64,000 nucleotides of DNA from Megalopta genalis (Eukaryota > Arthropoda > Insecta > Hymenoptera > Halictidae): NCBI RefSeq assembly GCF_051020955.1, contig NW_027476113.1, positions 186,001 to 250,000 of the forward strand, given 5' to 3'. Positions 30,134-44,206 of this stretch are shown piece after piece. Within the stretch, counting starts at the first letter, position 1. Every line of letters begins with the position of its first letter. Below the pieces are notes generated by a model. It was given only the letters and a program-made list of their open reading frames with translations, was not told the origin of the DNA and ran no database searches. The position numbers and the translations under genes are program-made.

Positions 30134-32463
30134 GAACAAATGAACAAATGAACAAATGAACAAATGAACAAATGAACAAATGAACAAATCAACAAATGAA
30201 CAAATGAACGAATGAACAAATGAACAAATGAACAAATGAACAAATGAACAAATGAACAAATGAACAAATGAACAAATGAACAAGTGAACAAATGAACAAA
30301 TGAACAAATGAAAAAATGAACTAATGAACAAATGAAGAAATGAACAAATGAACAAATGAACAAATGAGCAAAATGAGCAAAAGGAACAAATGAACAAACG
30401 AACAAATGAACAAATGAACAAATGAACAAATGAACAAATGAACAAATGAACAAATGTACAAATGAACAAATGAACAAATGAACAAATGAACAAATGAACA
30501 AATGAACAAATGAACAAATGAACAAATGAACAAATGAACAAATGAACAAATGAACAAATGAACAAATGAACAAATGAACAAATGAACAAATGAACAAATG
30601 AACAAATGAACAAATGAACAAATGAACAAATGAACAAATGAACAAATGAACAAATGAACAAATGAACAAATGAACAAATGAACAAATGAACAAATGAACA
30701 AATGAACAAATGAACAAATGAACAAATGAACAAATGAACAAATGAACAAATGAACAAATGAACAAATGAACAAATGAACAAATGAACAAATGAGCAAATG
30801 AACAAATGAGCAAATGAACAAATGAGCAAATGAACAAATGAACAAATGAACAAATGAACAAATGAACAAATGAACAAATGAACAAATGAACAAATGAACA
30901 AATGAACAAATGAACAAATGAACAAATGAACAAATGAACAAATGAACAAATGAACAAATGAACAAATGAACAAATGAACAAATGAACAAATGAACAAATG
31001 AACAAATGAACAAATGAACAAATGAACAAATGAACAAATGAACAAATGAACAAATGAACAAATGAACAAATGAACAAATGAACAAATGAACAAATGAACA
31101 AATGAACAAATGAACAAATGAACAAATGAACAAATGAACAAATGAACAAATGAACAAATGAACAAATGAACAAATGAACAAACGAACAAATGAACAAACG
31201 AACAAACGAACAAACGAACAAACGAACAAACGAACAAATGAACAAATGAACAAATGATCAAATGATCAAATGAACGAATGAACGAATGAACGAATGAACA
31301 AATGAACAAATGAGCAAATGAACAAATGAACAAATGAACATATGAACATATGAACAAATGAACAAATGAACAAATGAACAAATGAACAAATGAACAAATG
31401 AACAAGTGAACAAGTGAACAAATGAACAAATGAAAAAATGAACTAATGAACAAATGAAGAAATGAACAAATGAACAAATGAACAAATGAACAAATGAACA
31501 AATGAACAAATGAACAAATGAACAAATGAACAAATGAACAAATGAACAAATGAACAAATGAACAAATGAACAAATGAACAAATGAACAAATGAACAAATG
31601 AACGAATGAACGAATGAACAAATGAACAAATGAACAAATGAACAAATGAACAAATGAACAAATGAACAAATGAACAAATGAACAAATGAACAAATGAACA
31701 AATGAACAAATGAACAAATAAACAAATGAACAAATGAACAAATGAACAAATGAACAAATGGGCAAATGAGCAAATGAACATATGAACATATGAACAAATG
31801 AACAAATGAACAAATGAACAAATGAACAAATGAACAAATGAACAAATGAACAAATGAACAAATGAACAAATGAACAAATGAACAAATGAACAAATGAACA
31901 AATGAACAAATGAACAAATGAACAAATGAACAAATGAACAAATGAACAAATGAACAAATGAACAAATGAACAAATGAACAAATGAACAAATGAACAAATG
32001 AACAAATGAACAAATGAACAAATGAACAAATGAACAAATGAACAAATGAACAAATGAACAAATGAACAAATGAACAAATGAACAAATGAACAAATGAACA
32101 AATGAACAAATGAACAAATGAACAAATGAACAAATGAACAAATGAACAAATGAACAAATGAACAAATGAACAAATGAACAAATGAACAAATGAACAAATG
32201 AACAAATGAACAAATGAACAAATGAACAAATGAACAAATGAACAAAAGAACAAATGAACAAATGAACAAATGAACAAATGAACAAATGAACAAATGAACA
32301 AATGAACAAATGAACAAATGAACAAATGAACAAATGAACAAATGAACAAATGAACAAATGAACAAATGAACAAATGAACAAACGAACAAACGAACAAACG
32401 AACAAACGAACAAACGAACAAATGATCAAATGAACAAATGAACAAATGTACAAATGAACAAAT

Positions 32464-32747
32464 GAACGAATGAACAGATGAGCGAATGAACGAATGAACA
32501 GATGAGCGAATAGCCAAATGAACGAATGAACAGATGAGCGAATAGACAATCGCACAAATGAACAAATGAACAAATGAACAAATGAGCAATATGAGCAAAA
32601 TGAACAAATGAACAAATGAACAAATGAACGAATGAACAAATGAGCGAATGAACAAATGAGCGAATGAACAAATGAGCGAATAGACAATCGCACAAATGAG
32701 CAATATGAGCAAAATGAACAAATGAACGAATGAACAAATGAGCGAAT
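32464..32747. repeat. Cassette A, copy 8
   Basis: Longer left part: GAACAGAT and GAGCGAAT occur twice before AGCCAAAT. The same extension is seen only in copy 12 at 48,379. Confidence 0.9.
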
Positions 32748-33067
32748 GAACAAATGAACAAATGAACAAATGAACAAATGAACAAATGAACAAATGAACA
32801 AATGAACAAATGAACAAATGAACAAATGAACAAATGAACAAATGAACAAATGAACAAATGAACAAATGAACAAATGAACAAATGAACAAATGAACAAATG
32901 AACAAATGAACAAATGAGCAAATGAACAAATGAACAAATGAACATATGAACAAATAAACAAATGAACAAATGAACAAATGAACAAATGAACAAATGAACA
33001 AATGAACAAGTGAGCAAATGAACAAATGAACAAATGGACATATGAACAAATGAACAAATGAACAAAT

Positions 33068-33195
33068 GAAGAAATACACAAGTGAACAAATGAACAAGTG
33101 AACAAATGAACAAATGAACAAATGAACAAGTGAACAAATGAACAAGAGAACGAGTGAACAAATGAACAAATGAACAAATGAACAAATGTACAAAT
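33068..33195. repeat. Cassette C, copy 10 (no AACTG)
   Basis: Matches copy 4: AGAGAACGAG present, AACTG replaced by canonical units, AAATCAAC following. Confidence 0.9.
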
Positions 33196-34045
33196 GAACA
33201 AATGAACAAATGAACAAATGAACAAATGAACAAATGAACAAATGAACAAATGAACAAATCAACAAATGAACAAATGAACGAATGAACAAATGAACAAATG
33301 AACGAATGAACAAATGAACAAATGAACAAATGAACAAATGAACAAATGAACAAATGAACAAATGAACAAGTGAACAAATGAACAAATGAACAAATGAAAA
33401 AATGAACTAATGAACAAATGAAGAAATGAACAAATGAACAAATGAACAAATGAGCAAAATGAGCAAAAGGAACAAATGAACAAACGAACAAATGAACAAA
33501 TGAACAAATGAACAAATGTACAAATGAACAAATGAACAAATGAACAAATGAACAAATGAACAAATGAACAAATGAACAAATGAACAAATGAACAAATGAA
33601 CAAATGAACAAATGAACAAATGAACAAATGAACAAATGAACAAATGAACAAATGAACAAACGAACAAACGAACAAACGAACAAATGAACAAATGAACAAA
33701 TGATCAAATGAACAAATGAACAAATGAACGAATGAACGAATGAACAAATGAACAAATGAACAAATGAACAAATGAACAAATGAACAAATGAACAAATGAA
33801 CAAATGAACAAATGAACAAATGAACAAATGAACAAATGAACAAATGAACAAATGAACAAATGAACAAATGAACAAATGAACAAATGAAAAAATGAACAAA
33901 TGAAGAAATGAAGAAATGAACAAATGAAGAAATGAAGAAATGAACAAATGAACAAATGAAAAAATGAACAAATGAACAAATGAACAAATGAACAAATGAA
34001 GAACTGAACAAATGAACAAATGAACAAATGAACAAATGAACAAAT

Positions 34046-34101
34046 GAGCGAATAGGCAAATGAACGAATGAACAAATGAGCCAATAGACAATCGCGCAAA
34101 T
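34046..34101. repeat. Cassette B, copy 5
   Basis: Full form. It directly abuts the longest perfect canonical run in the window. Confidence 0.9.
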
Positions 34102-35341
34102 GAACAAATGAACAAATGAACAAATGAACAAATGAACAAATGAACAAATGAACAAATGAACAAATGAACAAATGAACAAATGAACAAATGAACAAATGAA
34201 CAAATGAACAAATGAACAAATGAACAAATGAACAAATGAACAAATGAACAAATGAACAAATGAACAAATGAACAAATGAACAAATGAACAAATGAACAAA
34301 TGAACAAATGAACAAATGAACAAATGAACAAATGAACAAATGAACAAATGAACAAATGAACAAATGAACAAATGAACAAATGAACAAATGAACAAATGAA
34401 CAAATGAACAAATGAACAAATGAACAAATGAACAAATGAACAAATGAACAAATGAACAAATGAACAAATGAACAAATGAACAAATGAACAAATGAACAAA
34501 TGAACAAATGAACAAATGAACAAATGAACAAATGAACAAATGAACAAATGAACAAATGAACAAATGAACAAATGAACAAATGAACAAATGAACAAATGAA
34601 CAAATGAACAAATGAACAAATGAACAAATGAACAAATGAACAAATGAACAAATGAACAAATGAACAAATGAACAAATGAACAAATGAACAAATGAACAAA
34701 TGAACAAATGAACAAATGAACAAATGAACAAATGAACAAATGAACAAATGAACAAATGAACAAATGAACAAATGAACAAATGAACAAATGAACAAATGAA
34801 CAAATGAACAAATGAACAAATGAACAAATGAACAAATGAACAAATGAACAAATGAACAAATGAACAAATGAACAAATGAACAAATGAACAAATGAACAAA
34901 TGAACAAATGAACAAATGAACAAATGAACAAATGAACAAATGAACAAATGAACAAATGAACAAATGAACAAATGAACAAATGAACAAATGAACAAATGAA
35001 CAAATGAACAAATGAACAAATGAACAAATGAACAAATGAACAAATGAACAAATGAACAAATGAACAAATGAACAAATGAACAAATGAACAAATGAACAAA
35101 TGAACAAATGAACAAATGAACAAATGAACAAATGAACAAATGAACAAATGAACAAATGAACAAATGAACAAATGAACAAATGAACAAATGAACAAATGAA
35201 CAAATGAACAAATGAACAAATGAACAAATGAACAAATGAACAAATGAACAAATGAACAAATGAACAAATGAACAAATGAACAAATGAACAAATGAACAAA
35301 TGAACAAATGAACAAATGAACAAATGAACAAATGAACAAAT
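34102..35341. repeat. Longest perfect canonical run, 155 units
   Basis: 1,240 bp with no deviation seen from AACAAATG, bounded by cassette B on the left and a CATATG pair on the right. The duplicate at 50,017 has 119 perfect units, then one GAACGAAT. Perfect homogeneity over this length points to recent local expansion or to read-collapse in assembly. Confidence 0.9.
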
Positions 35342-35770
35342 GAACATATGAACATATGAACAAATGAACAAATGAACAAATGAACAAATGAACAAGTGAA
35401 CAAATGAACATATGAACAAATGAACAAATGAACAAATGAACAAATGAACAAATGAACAAATGAACAAGTGAACAAGTGAACAAGTGAACAAATGAACAAA
35501 TGAACAACTGAACAAATGAACAAGTGAACAAATGTACAAATGAACAAATGAACAAATGAACAAATGAACAAATGAACAAATGAACAAATGAACGAATGAA
35601 CGAATGAACAAATGAACAAATGAACAAATGAACAAATGAACAAATGAACAAGTGAACAAATGAAAAAATGAACTAATGAACAAATGGACAAATGAACAAA
35701 TGAACAAATGAGCAAAATGAGCAAACGAACAAATGAACAAATGAACAAATGAGCAAAATGAGCAAACGAA
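35342..35770. repeat. CATATG/AAGTG module, copy 2
   Basis: Paired CATATG, AAGTG, CATATG, three AAGTG units, AACTG, GTAC, GAACGAAT pair, GAAAAAATGAACTAATG (35,662), GGAC, then GAGCAAAATGAGCAAACG twice. In the right duplicate the CATATG part is gone and the module starts near 51,260. Confidence 0.8.
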
Positions 35771-35888
35771 CAAATGAGCAAATGAACAAATGAACAAATG
35801 AACAAATGAACAAATGAACAAATGAACAAATGAACAAATGAACAAATGAACAAATGAACAAATGAACAAATGAACAAATGAACAAATG

Positions 35889-35998
35889 AACAAACGAACA
35901 AATGAACAAACGAACAAATGAACAAACGAACAAACGAACAATCGAACAAACGAACAAACGAACAAACGAACAAACGAACAAACGAACAAACGAACAAA
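35889..35998. repeat. Mixed CpG-unit run
   Basis: AACAAACG units alternate with AACAAATG at the left and then become continuous, with one AACAATCG unit near 35,940. The partner at 51,700-51,803 is continuous after one canonical unit. Neither is followed by GATC, unlike most CpG runs. Confidence 0.85.
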
Positions 35999-36423
35999 TG
36001 AACAAATGAACAAATGAACAAATGAACAAATGAACAAATGAACAAATGAACAAATGAACAAATGAACAAATGAACAAATGAAGAAATGAACAAATGAACA
36101 AATGAACAAATGAACAAATGAACAAATGAACAAATGAACAAATGAACAAATGAACAAATGAACAAATGAACAAATGAACAAATGAACAAATGAACAAATG
36201 AACAAATGAACAAATGAACAAATGAACAAATGAACAAATGAACAAATGAACAAATGAACAAATGAACAAATGAACAAATGAACAAATGAACAAATGAACA
36301 AATGAACAAATGAACAAATGAACAAATGAACAAATGAACAAATGAACAAATGAACAAAAGAAAAAATGAACAAATGAGCAAATGAACAAATGAACATATG
36401 AACAAATGAACAAATGAACAAAT

Positions 36424-36551
36424 GAAGAAATACACAAGTGAACAAATGAACAAGTGAACAAATGAACAAATGAACAAGTGAACAAATGAACAAGAGAACG
36501 AGTGAACAAATGAACAACTGAACAAATGAACAAATGAACAAATGTACAAAT
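36424..36551. repeat. Cassette C, copy 11
   Basis: Has ATACACAAG, AGAGAACGAG, AACTG and GTAC, one unit shorter in the middle than copies 1-3. Confidence 0.9.
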
Positions 36552-37491
36552 GAACAAATGAACAAATGAACAAATGAACAAATGAACAAATGAACAAATG
36601 AACAAATCAACAAATGAAGAAATGAACGAATGAACAAATGAACAAATGAACAAATGAACAAATGAACAAATGAACAAGTGAACAAATGAACAAATGAACA
36701 AATGAAAAAATGAACTAATGAACAAATGAAGAAATGAACAAATGAACAAATGAACAAATGAGCAAAATGAGCAAAAGGCACAAATGAACAAACGAACAAA
36801 TGAACAAATGAACAAATGAACAAATGTACAAATGAACAAATGAACAAATGTACAAATGAACAAATGAACAAATGAACAAATGAACAAATGAACAAATGAA
36901 CAAATGAACAAATGAGCAAATGAACAAATGAACATATGAACAAATGAACAAATGAACAAATGAACAAATGAACAAATGAACAAATGAACAAATGAACAAA
37001 TGAACAAATGAACAAATGAACAAATGAACAAATGAACAAATGAACAAATGAACAAATGAACAAATGAGCAAATGAACAAATGAACAAATGAACAAATGAT
37101 CAAATGAACAAATGAACAAATGAACGAATGAACGAATGAACAAATAACCAAATGAACAAATGAACAAATGAACAAATGAACAAATGAACAAATGAACAAA
37201 TGAACAAATGAACAAATGAACAAATGAACAAATGAGCAAAGGAACAAATGAACAAACGAACAAACGAGCAAACGAACAAACGAACAAACGAACAAATGAA
37301 CAAACGAACAAATGAACAAAATGAGCAAACGAACAAATGAGCAAATGAACAAATGAAGAAATGAACAAATGAAGAAATGAACAAATGAACAAATGAACAA
37401 ATGAACAAATGAACAAATGAACAAATGAACAAATGAACAAATGAACAAATGAACAAATGAACAAATGAACAAATGAACAAACGAACAAATG

Positions 37492-37819
37492 AACAAACGA
37501 ACAAACGAACAAACGAACAAACGAACAAACGAACAAACGAACAAACGAACAAACGAACAAACGAACAAACGAACAAACGAACAAACGAACAAACGAACAA
37601 ACGAACAAACGAACAAACGAACAAACGAACAAACGAACAAACGAACAAACGAACAAACGAACAAACGAACAAACGAACAAACGAACAAACGAACAAACGA
37701 ACAAACGAACAAACGAACAAACGAACAAACGAACAAACGAACAAACGAACAAACGAACAAACGAACAAACGAACAAACGAACAAACGAACAAACGAACAA
37801 ACGAACATACGAACAAACG
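37492..37819. repeat. Long CpG-unit run, 41 units
   Basis: Forty-one consecutive AACAAACG units, one of them AACATACG near 37,804. The left edge shows an AACAAACG, AACAAATG alternation. This is the only kind of place where the + strand stays open for over 100 codons, because CGA replaces the TGA present in every canonical unit. It is followed by about 50 canonical units, not by GATC. Confidence 0.92.
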
Positions 37820-38586
37820 AACAAATGAACAAATGAACAAATGAACAAATGAACAAATGAACAAATGAACAAATGAACAAATGAACAAATGAACAAATGA
37901 ACAAATGAACAAATGAACAAATGAACAAATGAACAAATGAACAAATGAACAAATGAACAAATGAACAAATGAACAAATGAACAAATGAACAAATGAACAA
38001 ATGAACAAATGAACAAATGAACAAATGAACAAATGAACAAATGAACAAATGAACAAATGAACAAATGAACAAATGAACAAATGAACAAATGAACAAATGA
38101 ACAAATGAACAAATGAACAAATGAACAAATGAACAAATGAACAAATGAACAAATGAACAAATGAACAAATGAACAAATGAACAAATGAACAAATGAACAA
38201 ATGAACAAATGAACAAATGAACAAATGAACAAATGAACAAATGAGCAAATGAACAAATGAACAAATGAACATATGAACAAATGAACAAATGAACAAATGA
38301 ACATATGAACAAATGATCAAATGAACAAATGAACAAATGAACAAATGAACAAATGAACAAATGAACAAATGAACAAATGAACAAATGAACAAATGAACAA
38401 ATGAACAAATGAACAAATGAACAAATGAACAAATGAACAAACGAACAAACGAACAAACGAACAAATGAACAAATGAACAAATGATCAAATGAACAAATGA
38501 ACAAATGAACGAATGAACGAATGAACAAATAACCAAATGAACAAATGAACAAATGAACAAATGAACAAATGAACAAATGAACAAAT

Positions 38587-38658
38587 GAACGCATGAACAG
38601 ATGAGCGAATAGCCAAATGAACGAATGAACAGATGAGCGAATAGACAATCGCACAAAT
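38587..38658. repeat. Cassette A, copy 9 (short form)
   Basis: Only the left half: GAACGCAT, GAACAGAT, GAGCGAAT, AGCCAAAT, ending at AGACAATCGCAC. No 9-bp unit follows. The GAACGCAT start is shared with copies at 55,101 and 60,040. Confidence 0.9.
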
Positions 38659-38874
38659 GAACAAATGAACAAATGAACAAATGAACAAATGAACAAATGA
38701 ACAAATGAACAAATGAACAAATGAACAAACGAACAAACGAACAAACGAACAAATGAACAAATGAACAAATGATCAAATGAACAAATGAACAAATGAACGA
38801 ATGAACGAATGAACAAATAACCAAATGAACAAATGAACAAATGAACAAATGAACAAATGTACAAATGAACAAAT

Positions 38875-39182
38875 GAACGAATGAACAGATGAGCGAATAG
38901 CCAAATGAACGAATGAACAGATGAGCGAATAGACAATCGCACAAATGAACAAATGAACAAATGAACAAATGAACAAATGAGCAATATGAGCAAAATGAAC
39001 AAATGAACAAATGAACGAATGAACAAATGAGCGAATGAACAAATGAGCGAATGAACAAATGAGCGAATGAACAAATGAGCGAATAGACAATCGCACAAAT
39101 GAGCAATTGAGCGAATAGACAATCGCACAAATGAGCAATATGAGCAAAATGAACAAATGAACGTATGAACAAATGAGCGAAT
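38875..39182. repeat. Cassette A, copy 10 (three cores)
   Basis: The longest A cassette. It has an extra GAGCAATTGAGCGAATAGAC piece, giving a third AGACAATCGC core, and a GAACGTAT unit near the end that is shared with copies at 55,397 and 60,336. Confidence 0.9.
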
Positions 39183-39414
39183 GAACAAATGAACAAATGA
39201 ACAAATGAACAAATGAACAAATGAACAAATGAACAAATGAACAAATGAACAAATGAGCAAATGAACAAATGAACAAATGAACATATGAACAAATAAACAA
39301 ATGAACAAATGAACAAATGAACAAATGAACAAATGAACAAATGAACAAATGAACAAATGAGCAAATGAACAAATGAACAAATGAACATATGAACAAATGA
39401 ACAAATGAACAAAT

Positions 39415-39542
39415 GAAGAAATACACAAGTGAACAAATGAACAAGTGAACAAATGAACAAATGAACAAGTGAACAAATGAACAAGAGAACGAGTGAACAA
39501 ATGAACAACTGAACAAATGAACAAATGAACAATTGTACAAAT
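39415..39542. repeat. Cassette C, copy 12
   Basis: Ends CAATTGTAC instead of CAAATGTAC, a change shared with copies at 55,913 and 60,852. Two AAATCAAC units follow. Confidence 0.9.
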
Positions 39543-40208
39543 GAACAAATGAACAAATGAACAAATGAACAAATGAACAAATGAACAAATCAACAAATCA
39601 ACAAATGAACAAATGAACGAATGAACAAATGAACAAATGAACAAATGAACAAATGAACAAATGAACAAATGAACAAATGAACAAATGAACAAATGAACAA
39701 GTGAACAAATGAACAAATGAACAAATGAAAAAATGAACTAATGAACAAATCAAGAAATGAACAAATGAACAAATGAACAAATGAGCAAAATGAGCAAAAG
39801 GAACAAATGTACAAACGAACAAATGAACAAATGAACAAATGAACAAATGAACAAATGTACAAATGAACAAATGAACAAATGAACAAATGAACAAATGAAC
39901 AAATGAACAAATGAACAAATGAACAAATGAACAAATGAACAAATGAACAAATGAACAAATGAACAAATGAACAAATGAACAAATGAACAAATGAACAAAT
40001 GAACAAATGAACAAATGAACAAATGAACAAATGAACAAAGGAACAAATGAACAAATGAACAAATGAACAAATGAACAAATGAACAAATGAACAAATGAAC
40101 AAAGGAACAAATGAACAAATGAACAAATGAACAAATGAACAAATGAACAAATGAACAAATGAACAAATGAACAAATGAACAAATGAACAAATGAACAAAT
40201 GAACAAAT

Positions 40209-40635
40209 GAGCAAAATGAGCAAAAGGAACAAATGAACAAACGGACAAATGAACAAATGAACAAATGAACAAATGAACAAATGTACAAATGAACAAATGA
40301 ACAAATGAACAAATGAACAAATGAACAAATGAACAAATGAACAAATGAACAAATGAACAAATGAACAAATGAACAAATGAACAAATGAACAAATGAACAA
40401 ATGAACAAATGAACAAATGAACAAATGAACAAATGAACAAATGAACAAATGAACAAATGAACAAATGAACAAATGAACAAATGAACAAAGGAACAAATGA
40501 ACAAATGAACAAATGAACAAATGAACAAATGAACAAATGAACAAATGGACAAATGGACAAATGAACAAATGCACAAATGAACAAATGAACAAATGAACAA
40601 ATGAACAAATGTACAACTGAACAAATGTACAACTG
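40209..40635. repeat. Single-copy ancestor of the 426-bp unit
   Basis: Starts GAGCAAAATGAGCAAAAGG with a GGAC unit, then GTAC, canonical units, GAACAAAG, two GGAC units, a GCAC unit and two GTACAACTG groups. It is present once here but twice in tandem at 56,747-57,598. Confidence 0.85.
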
Positions 40636-40658
40636 AACAAATGAACAAATGAACAAAT

Positions 40659-40810
40659 GAGCGAATAGGCAAATGAACGAATGAACAAATGAGCCAATAG
40701 ACAATCGCGCAAATGGACAAATGAACAAACGAACAAATGAACAAATGAACAAATGAGCGAATAGGCAAATGAACGAATGAACAAATGAGCCAATAGACAA
40801 TCGCGCAAAT
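40659..40810. repeat. Cassette B, copy 6 (two full copies)
   Basis: Full cassettes at 40,659-40,714 and 40,755-40,810, 96 bp apart. The spacer includes a GAACAAAC unit. In the right duplicate the two copies are 80 bp apart. Confidence 0.9.
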
Positions 40811-41106
40811 GGACAAATGAACAAATGAACAAATGAACAAATGAACAAATGAACAAATGAACAAATGAACAAATGAACAAATGAACAAATGAACAAATGA
40901 ACAAATGAACAAATGAACAAATGAACAAATGAATAAATGAACAAATGAACAAATGAACAAATGAACAAATGAACAAATGAACAAATGAACAAATGAACAA
41001 ATGAACAAATGAACAAATGAACAAATGAACAAATGAACAAATGAACATATGAACAAATGAACAAATGAACAAATGAACAAATGAACAAATGAACAAATGA
41101 ACAAAT

Positions 41107-42656
41107 GAAAAAATGAAAAATGAACTAATGAAGAAATGAAGAAATGAACAAATGAACAAATGAACAAATGAGCAAACGAACAAATGAACAAATGAACAAA
41201 TGAACAAATGAACAAATGAACAAATGAACAAATGAACAAATGAACAAATGAGCAAATGAACATATGAACAAATGAACAAATGAACAAATGAACAAATGAA
41301 CAAATGAACAAATGAACAAATGAACAAATGAACAAATGAACAAATGAACAAATGAACAAATGAACAAATGAACAAATGAACAAATGAACAAATGAACAAA
41401 TGAACAAATGAACAAATGAACAAATGAACAAATGAACAAATGAACAAATGAACAAATGAACAAATGAACAAATGAACAAATGAAAAAATGAAAAATGAAC
41501 TAATGGAGAAATGAACAAATGAACAAATGAACAAACGAACAAATGAACAAACGAACAAATGAACAAATGAACAAATGAACAAATGAACAAATGAACAAAT
41601 GAACAAATGAACAAATGAACAAATGAACAAATGAACAAATGAACAAATGAACAAATGAACAAATGAACAAATGAACAAATGAACAAATGAACAAATGAAC
41701 AAATGAACAAATGAACAAATGAACAAATGAACAAATGAGCAAATGAACAAATGAGCAAATGAACAAATGAACAAATGAACAAATGAAGAAATGAACAAAT
41801 GAACAAATGAACAAATGAGCAAACGAACAAATGAACAAATGAACAAACGAACAAACGAACAAACGAACAAACGAACAAACGAACAAATGAACAAATGAAC
41901 AAATGTACAAATGAACAAATGAACAAATAAACAAATGAACAAATGAACAAATGAACAAATGAACAAATGAGCAAATGAACAAATGAACAAATGAACAAAT
42001 GAACAAATGAACAAATGAACAAATGAACAAATGAACAAATGAACAAATGAACAAATGAACAAATGAACAAATGAACAAATGAACAAATGAACAAATGAAC
42101 AAATGAACAAATGAACAAATGAACAAATGAACAAATGAACAAATGAACAAATGAACAAATGAACAAATGAACAAATGAACAAATGAACAAATGAACAAAT
42201 GAACAAATGAACAAATGAACAAATGAACAAATGAACAAATGAACAAATGAACAAATGAACAAATGAACAAATGAACAAATGAACAAATGAACAAATGAAC
42301 AAATGAACAAACGAACAAACGAACAAACGAACAAACGAACAAACGAACAAACGAACAAACGAACAAATGATCAAATGATCAAATGAACGAATGAACGAAT
42401 GAACGAATGAACAAATGAACAAATGAGCAAATGAACAAATGAACAAATGAACAAATGAACAAATGAACAAATGTACAAATGAACAAATGAACAAATGAAC
42501 AAATGAACAAATGAACAAGTGAACAAATGAACAAATGAAAAAATGAACAAATGAACAAATGAACAAATGAACAAATGAACAAATGAACAAATGAACAAAT
42601 GAACAAATGAACAAATGAACAAATGAACAAATGAACAAATGAACAAATGAACAAAT
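41107..42656. repeat. 1,550-bp tandem duplication, left copy
   Basis: Begins at the 7-bp site 41,107, holds a second at 41,482, a CpG run and paired GATC at 42,369 and 42,377. It is repeated directly at 42,657. By eye the only difference is a G at about 41,506 (GGAG) where the right copy has A (GAAG). The length is 6 modulo 8, as two 7-bp units require. Confidence 0.9.
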
Positions 42657-44206
42657 GAAAAAATGAAAAATGAACTAATGAAGAAATGAAGAAATGAACA
42701 AATGAACAAATGAACAAATGAGCAAACGAACAAATGAACAAATGAACAAATGAACAAATGAACAAATGAACAAATGAACAAATGAACAAATGAACAAATG
42801 AGCAAATGAACATATGAACAAATGAACAAATGAACAAATGAACAAATGAACAAATGAACAAATGAACAAATGAACAAATGAACAAATGAACAAATGAACA
42901 AATGAACAAATGAACAAATGAACAAATGAACAAATGAACAAATGAACAAATGAACAAATGAACAAATGAACAAATGAACAAATGAACAAATGAACAAATG
43001 AACAAATGAACAAATGAACAAATGAACAAATGAAAAAATGAAAAATGAACTAATGAAGAAATGAACAAATGAACAAATGAACAAACGAACAAATGAACAA
43101 ACGAACAAATGAACAAATGAACAAATGAACAAATGAACAAATGAACAAATGAACAAATGAACAAATGAACAAATGAACAAATGAACAAATGAACAAATGA
43201 ACAAATGAACAAATGAACAAATGAACAAATGAACAAATGAACAAATGAACAAATGAACAAATGAACAAATGAACAAATGAACAAATGAGCAAATGAACAA
43301 ATGAGCAAATGAACAAATGAACAAATGAACAAATGAAGAAATGAACAAATGAACAAATGAACAAATGAGCAAACGAACAAATGAACAAATGAACAAACGA
43401 ACAAACGAACAAACGAACAAACGAACAAACGAACAAATGAACAAATGAACAAATGTACAAATGAACAAATGAACAAATAAACAAATGAACAAATGAACAA
43501 ATGAACAAATGAACAAATGAGCAAATGAACAAATGAACAAATGAACAAATGAACAAATGAACAAATGAACAAATGAACAAATGAACAAATGAACAAATGA
43601 ACAAATGAACAAATGAACAAATGAACAAATGAACAAATGAACAAATGAACAAATGAACAAATGAACAAATGAACAAATGAACAAATGAACAAATGAACAA
43701 ATGAACAAATGAACAAATGAACAAATGAACAAATGAACAAATGAACAAATGAACAAATGAACAAATGAACAAATGAACAAATGAACAAATGAACAAATGA
43801 ACAAATGAACAAATGAACAAATGAACAAATGAACAAATGAACAAATGAACAAATGAACAAACGAACAAACGAACAAACGAACAAACGAACAAACGAACAA
43901 ACGAACAAACGAACAAATGATCAAATGATCAAATGAACGAATGAACGAATGAACGAATGAACAAATGAACAAATGAGCAAATGAACAAATGAACAAATGA
44001 ACAAATGAACAAATGAACAAATGTACAAATGAACAAATGAACAAATGAACAAATGAACAAATGAACAAGTGAACAAATGAACAAATGAAAAAATGAACAA
44101 ATGAACAAATGAACAAATGAACAAATGAACAAATGAACAAATGAACAAATGAACAAATGAACAAATGAACAAATGAACAAATGAACAAATGAACAAACGA
44201 ACAAAT
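42657..44206. repeat. 1,550-bp tandem duplication, right copy
   Basis: Repeats 41,107-42,656; anchors at 43,032, 43,919 and 44,087 all lie exactly 1,550 bp downstream of their partners. Similarity ends near 44,200, where a new CpG run begins. It also aligns with 26,311-27,900 of the large duplication, where only one copy exists. Confidence 0.9.

Larger units (their letters stand above)
26311..41100. repeat. About 15-kb higher-order segment, left copy
   Basis: The cassette order from the 7-bp site at 26,311 to the cassette B pair near 40.8 kb is repeated at 42,657-57,750. Anchor offsets are 16,346 (26,311), 16,235 (28,052), 16,251 (29,570), 15,915 (32,424), 15,787 (35,662), 16,010 (36,704), 16,610 (37,098) and 16,498 (39,727). 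The jumps mark later indels of hundreds of bases, all in whole units. Confidence 0.85.

Noticed and set aside
37473..37844. + strand frames over the CpG runs (also 54,091-54,502 and 59,030-59,441), reading NKRTNEQT repeats
   Set aside because: They are open only because CGA replaces the TGA of each canonical unit, and two overlapping frames read the same repeat. There is no promoter or flanking gene context.
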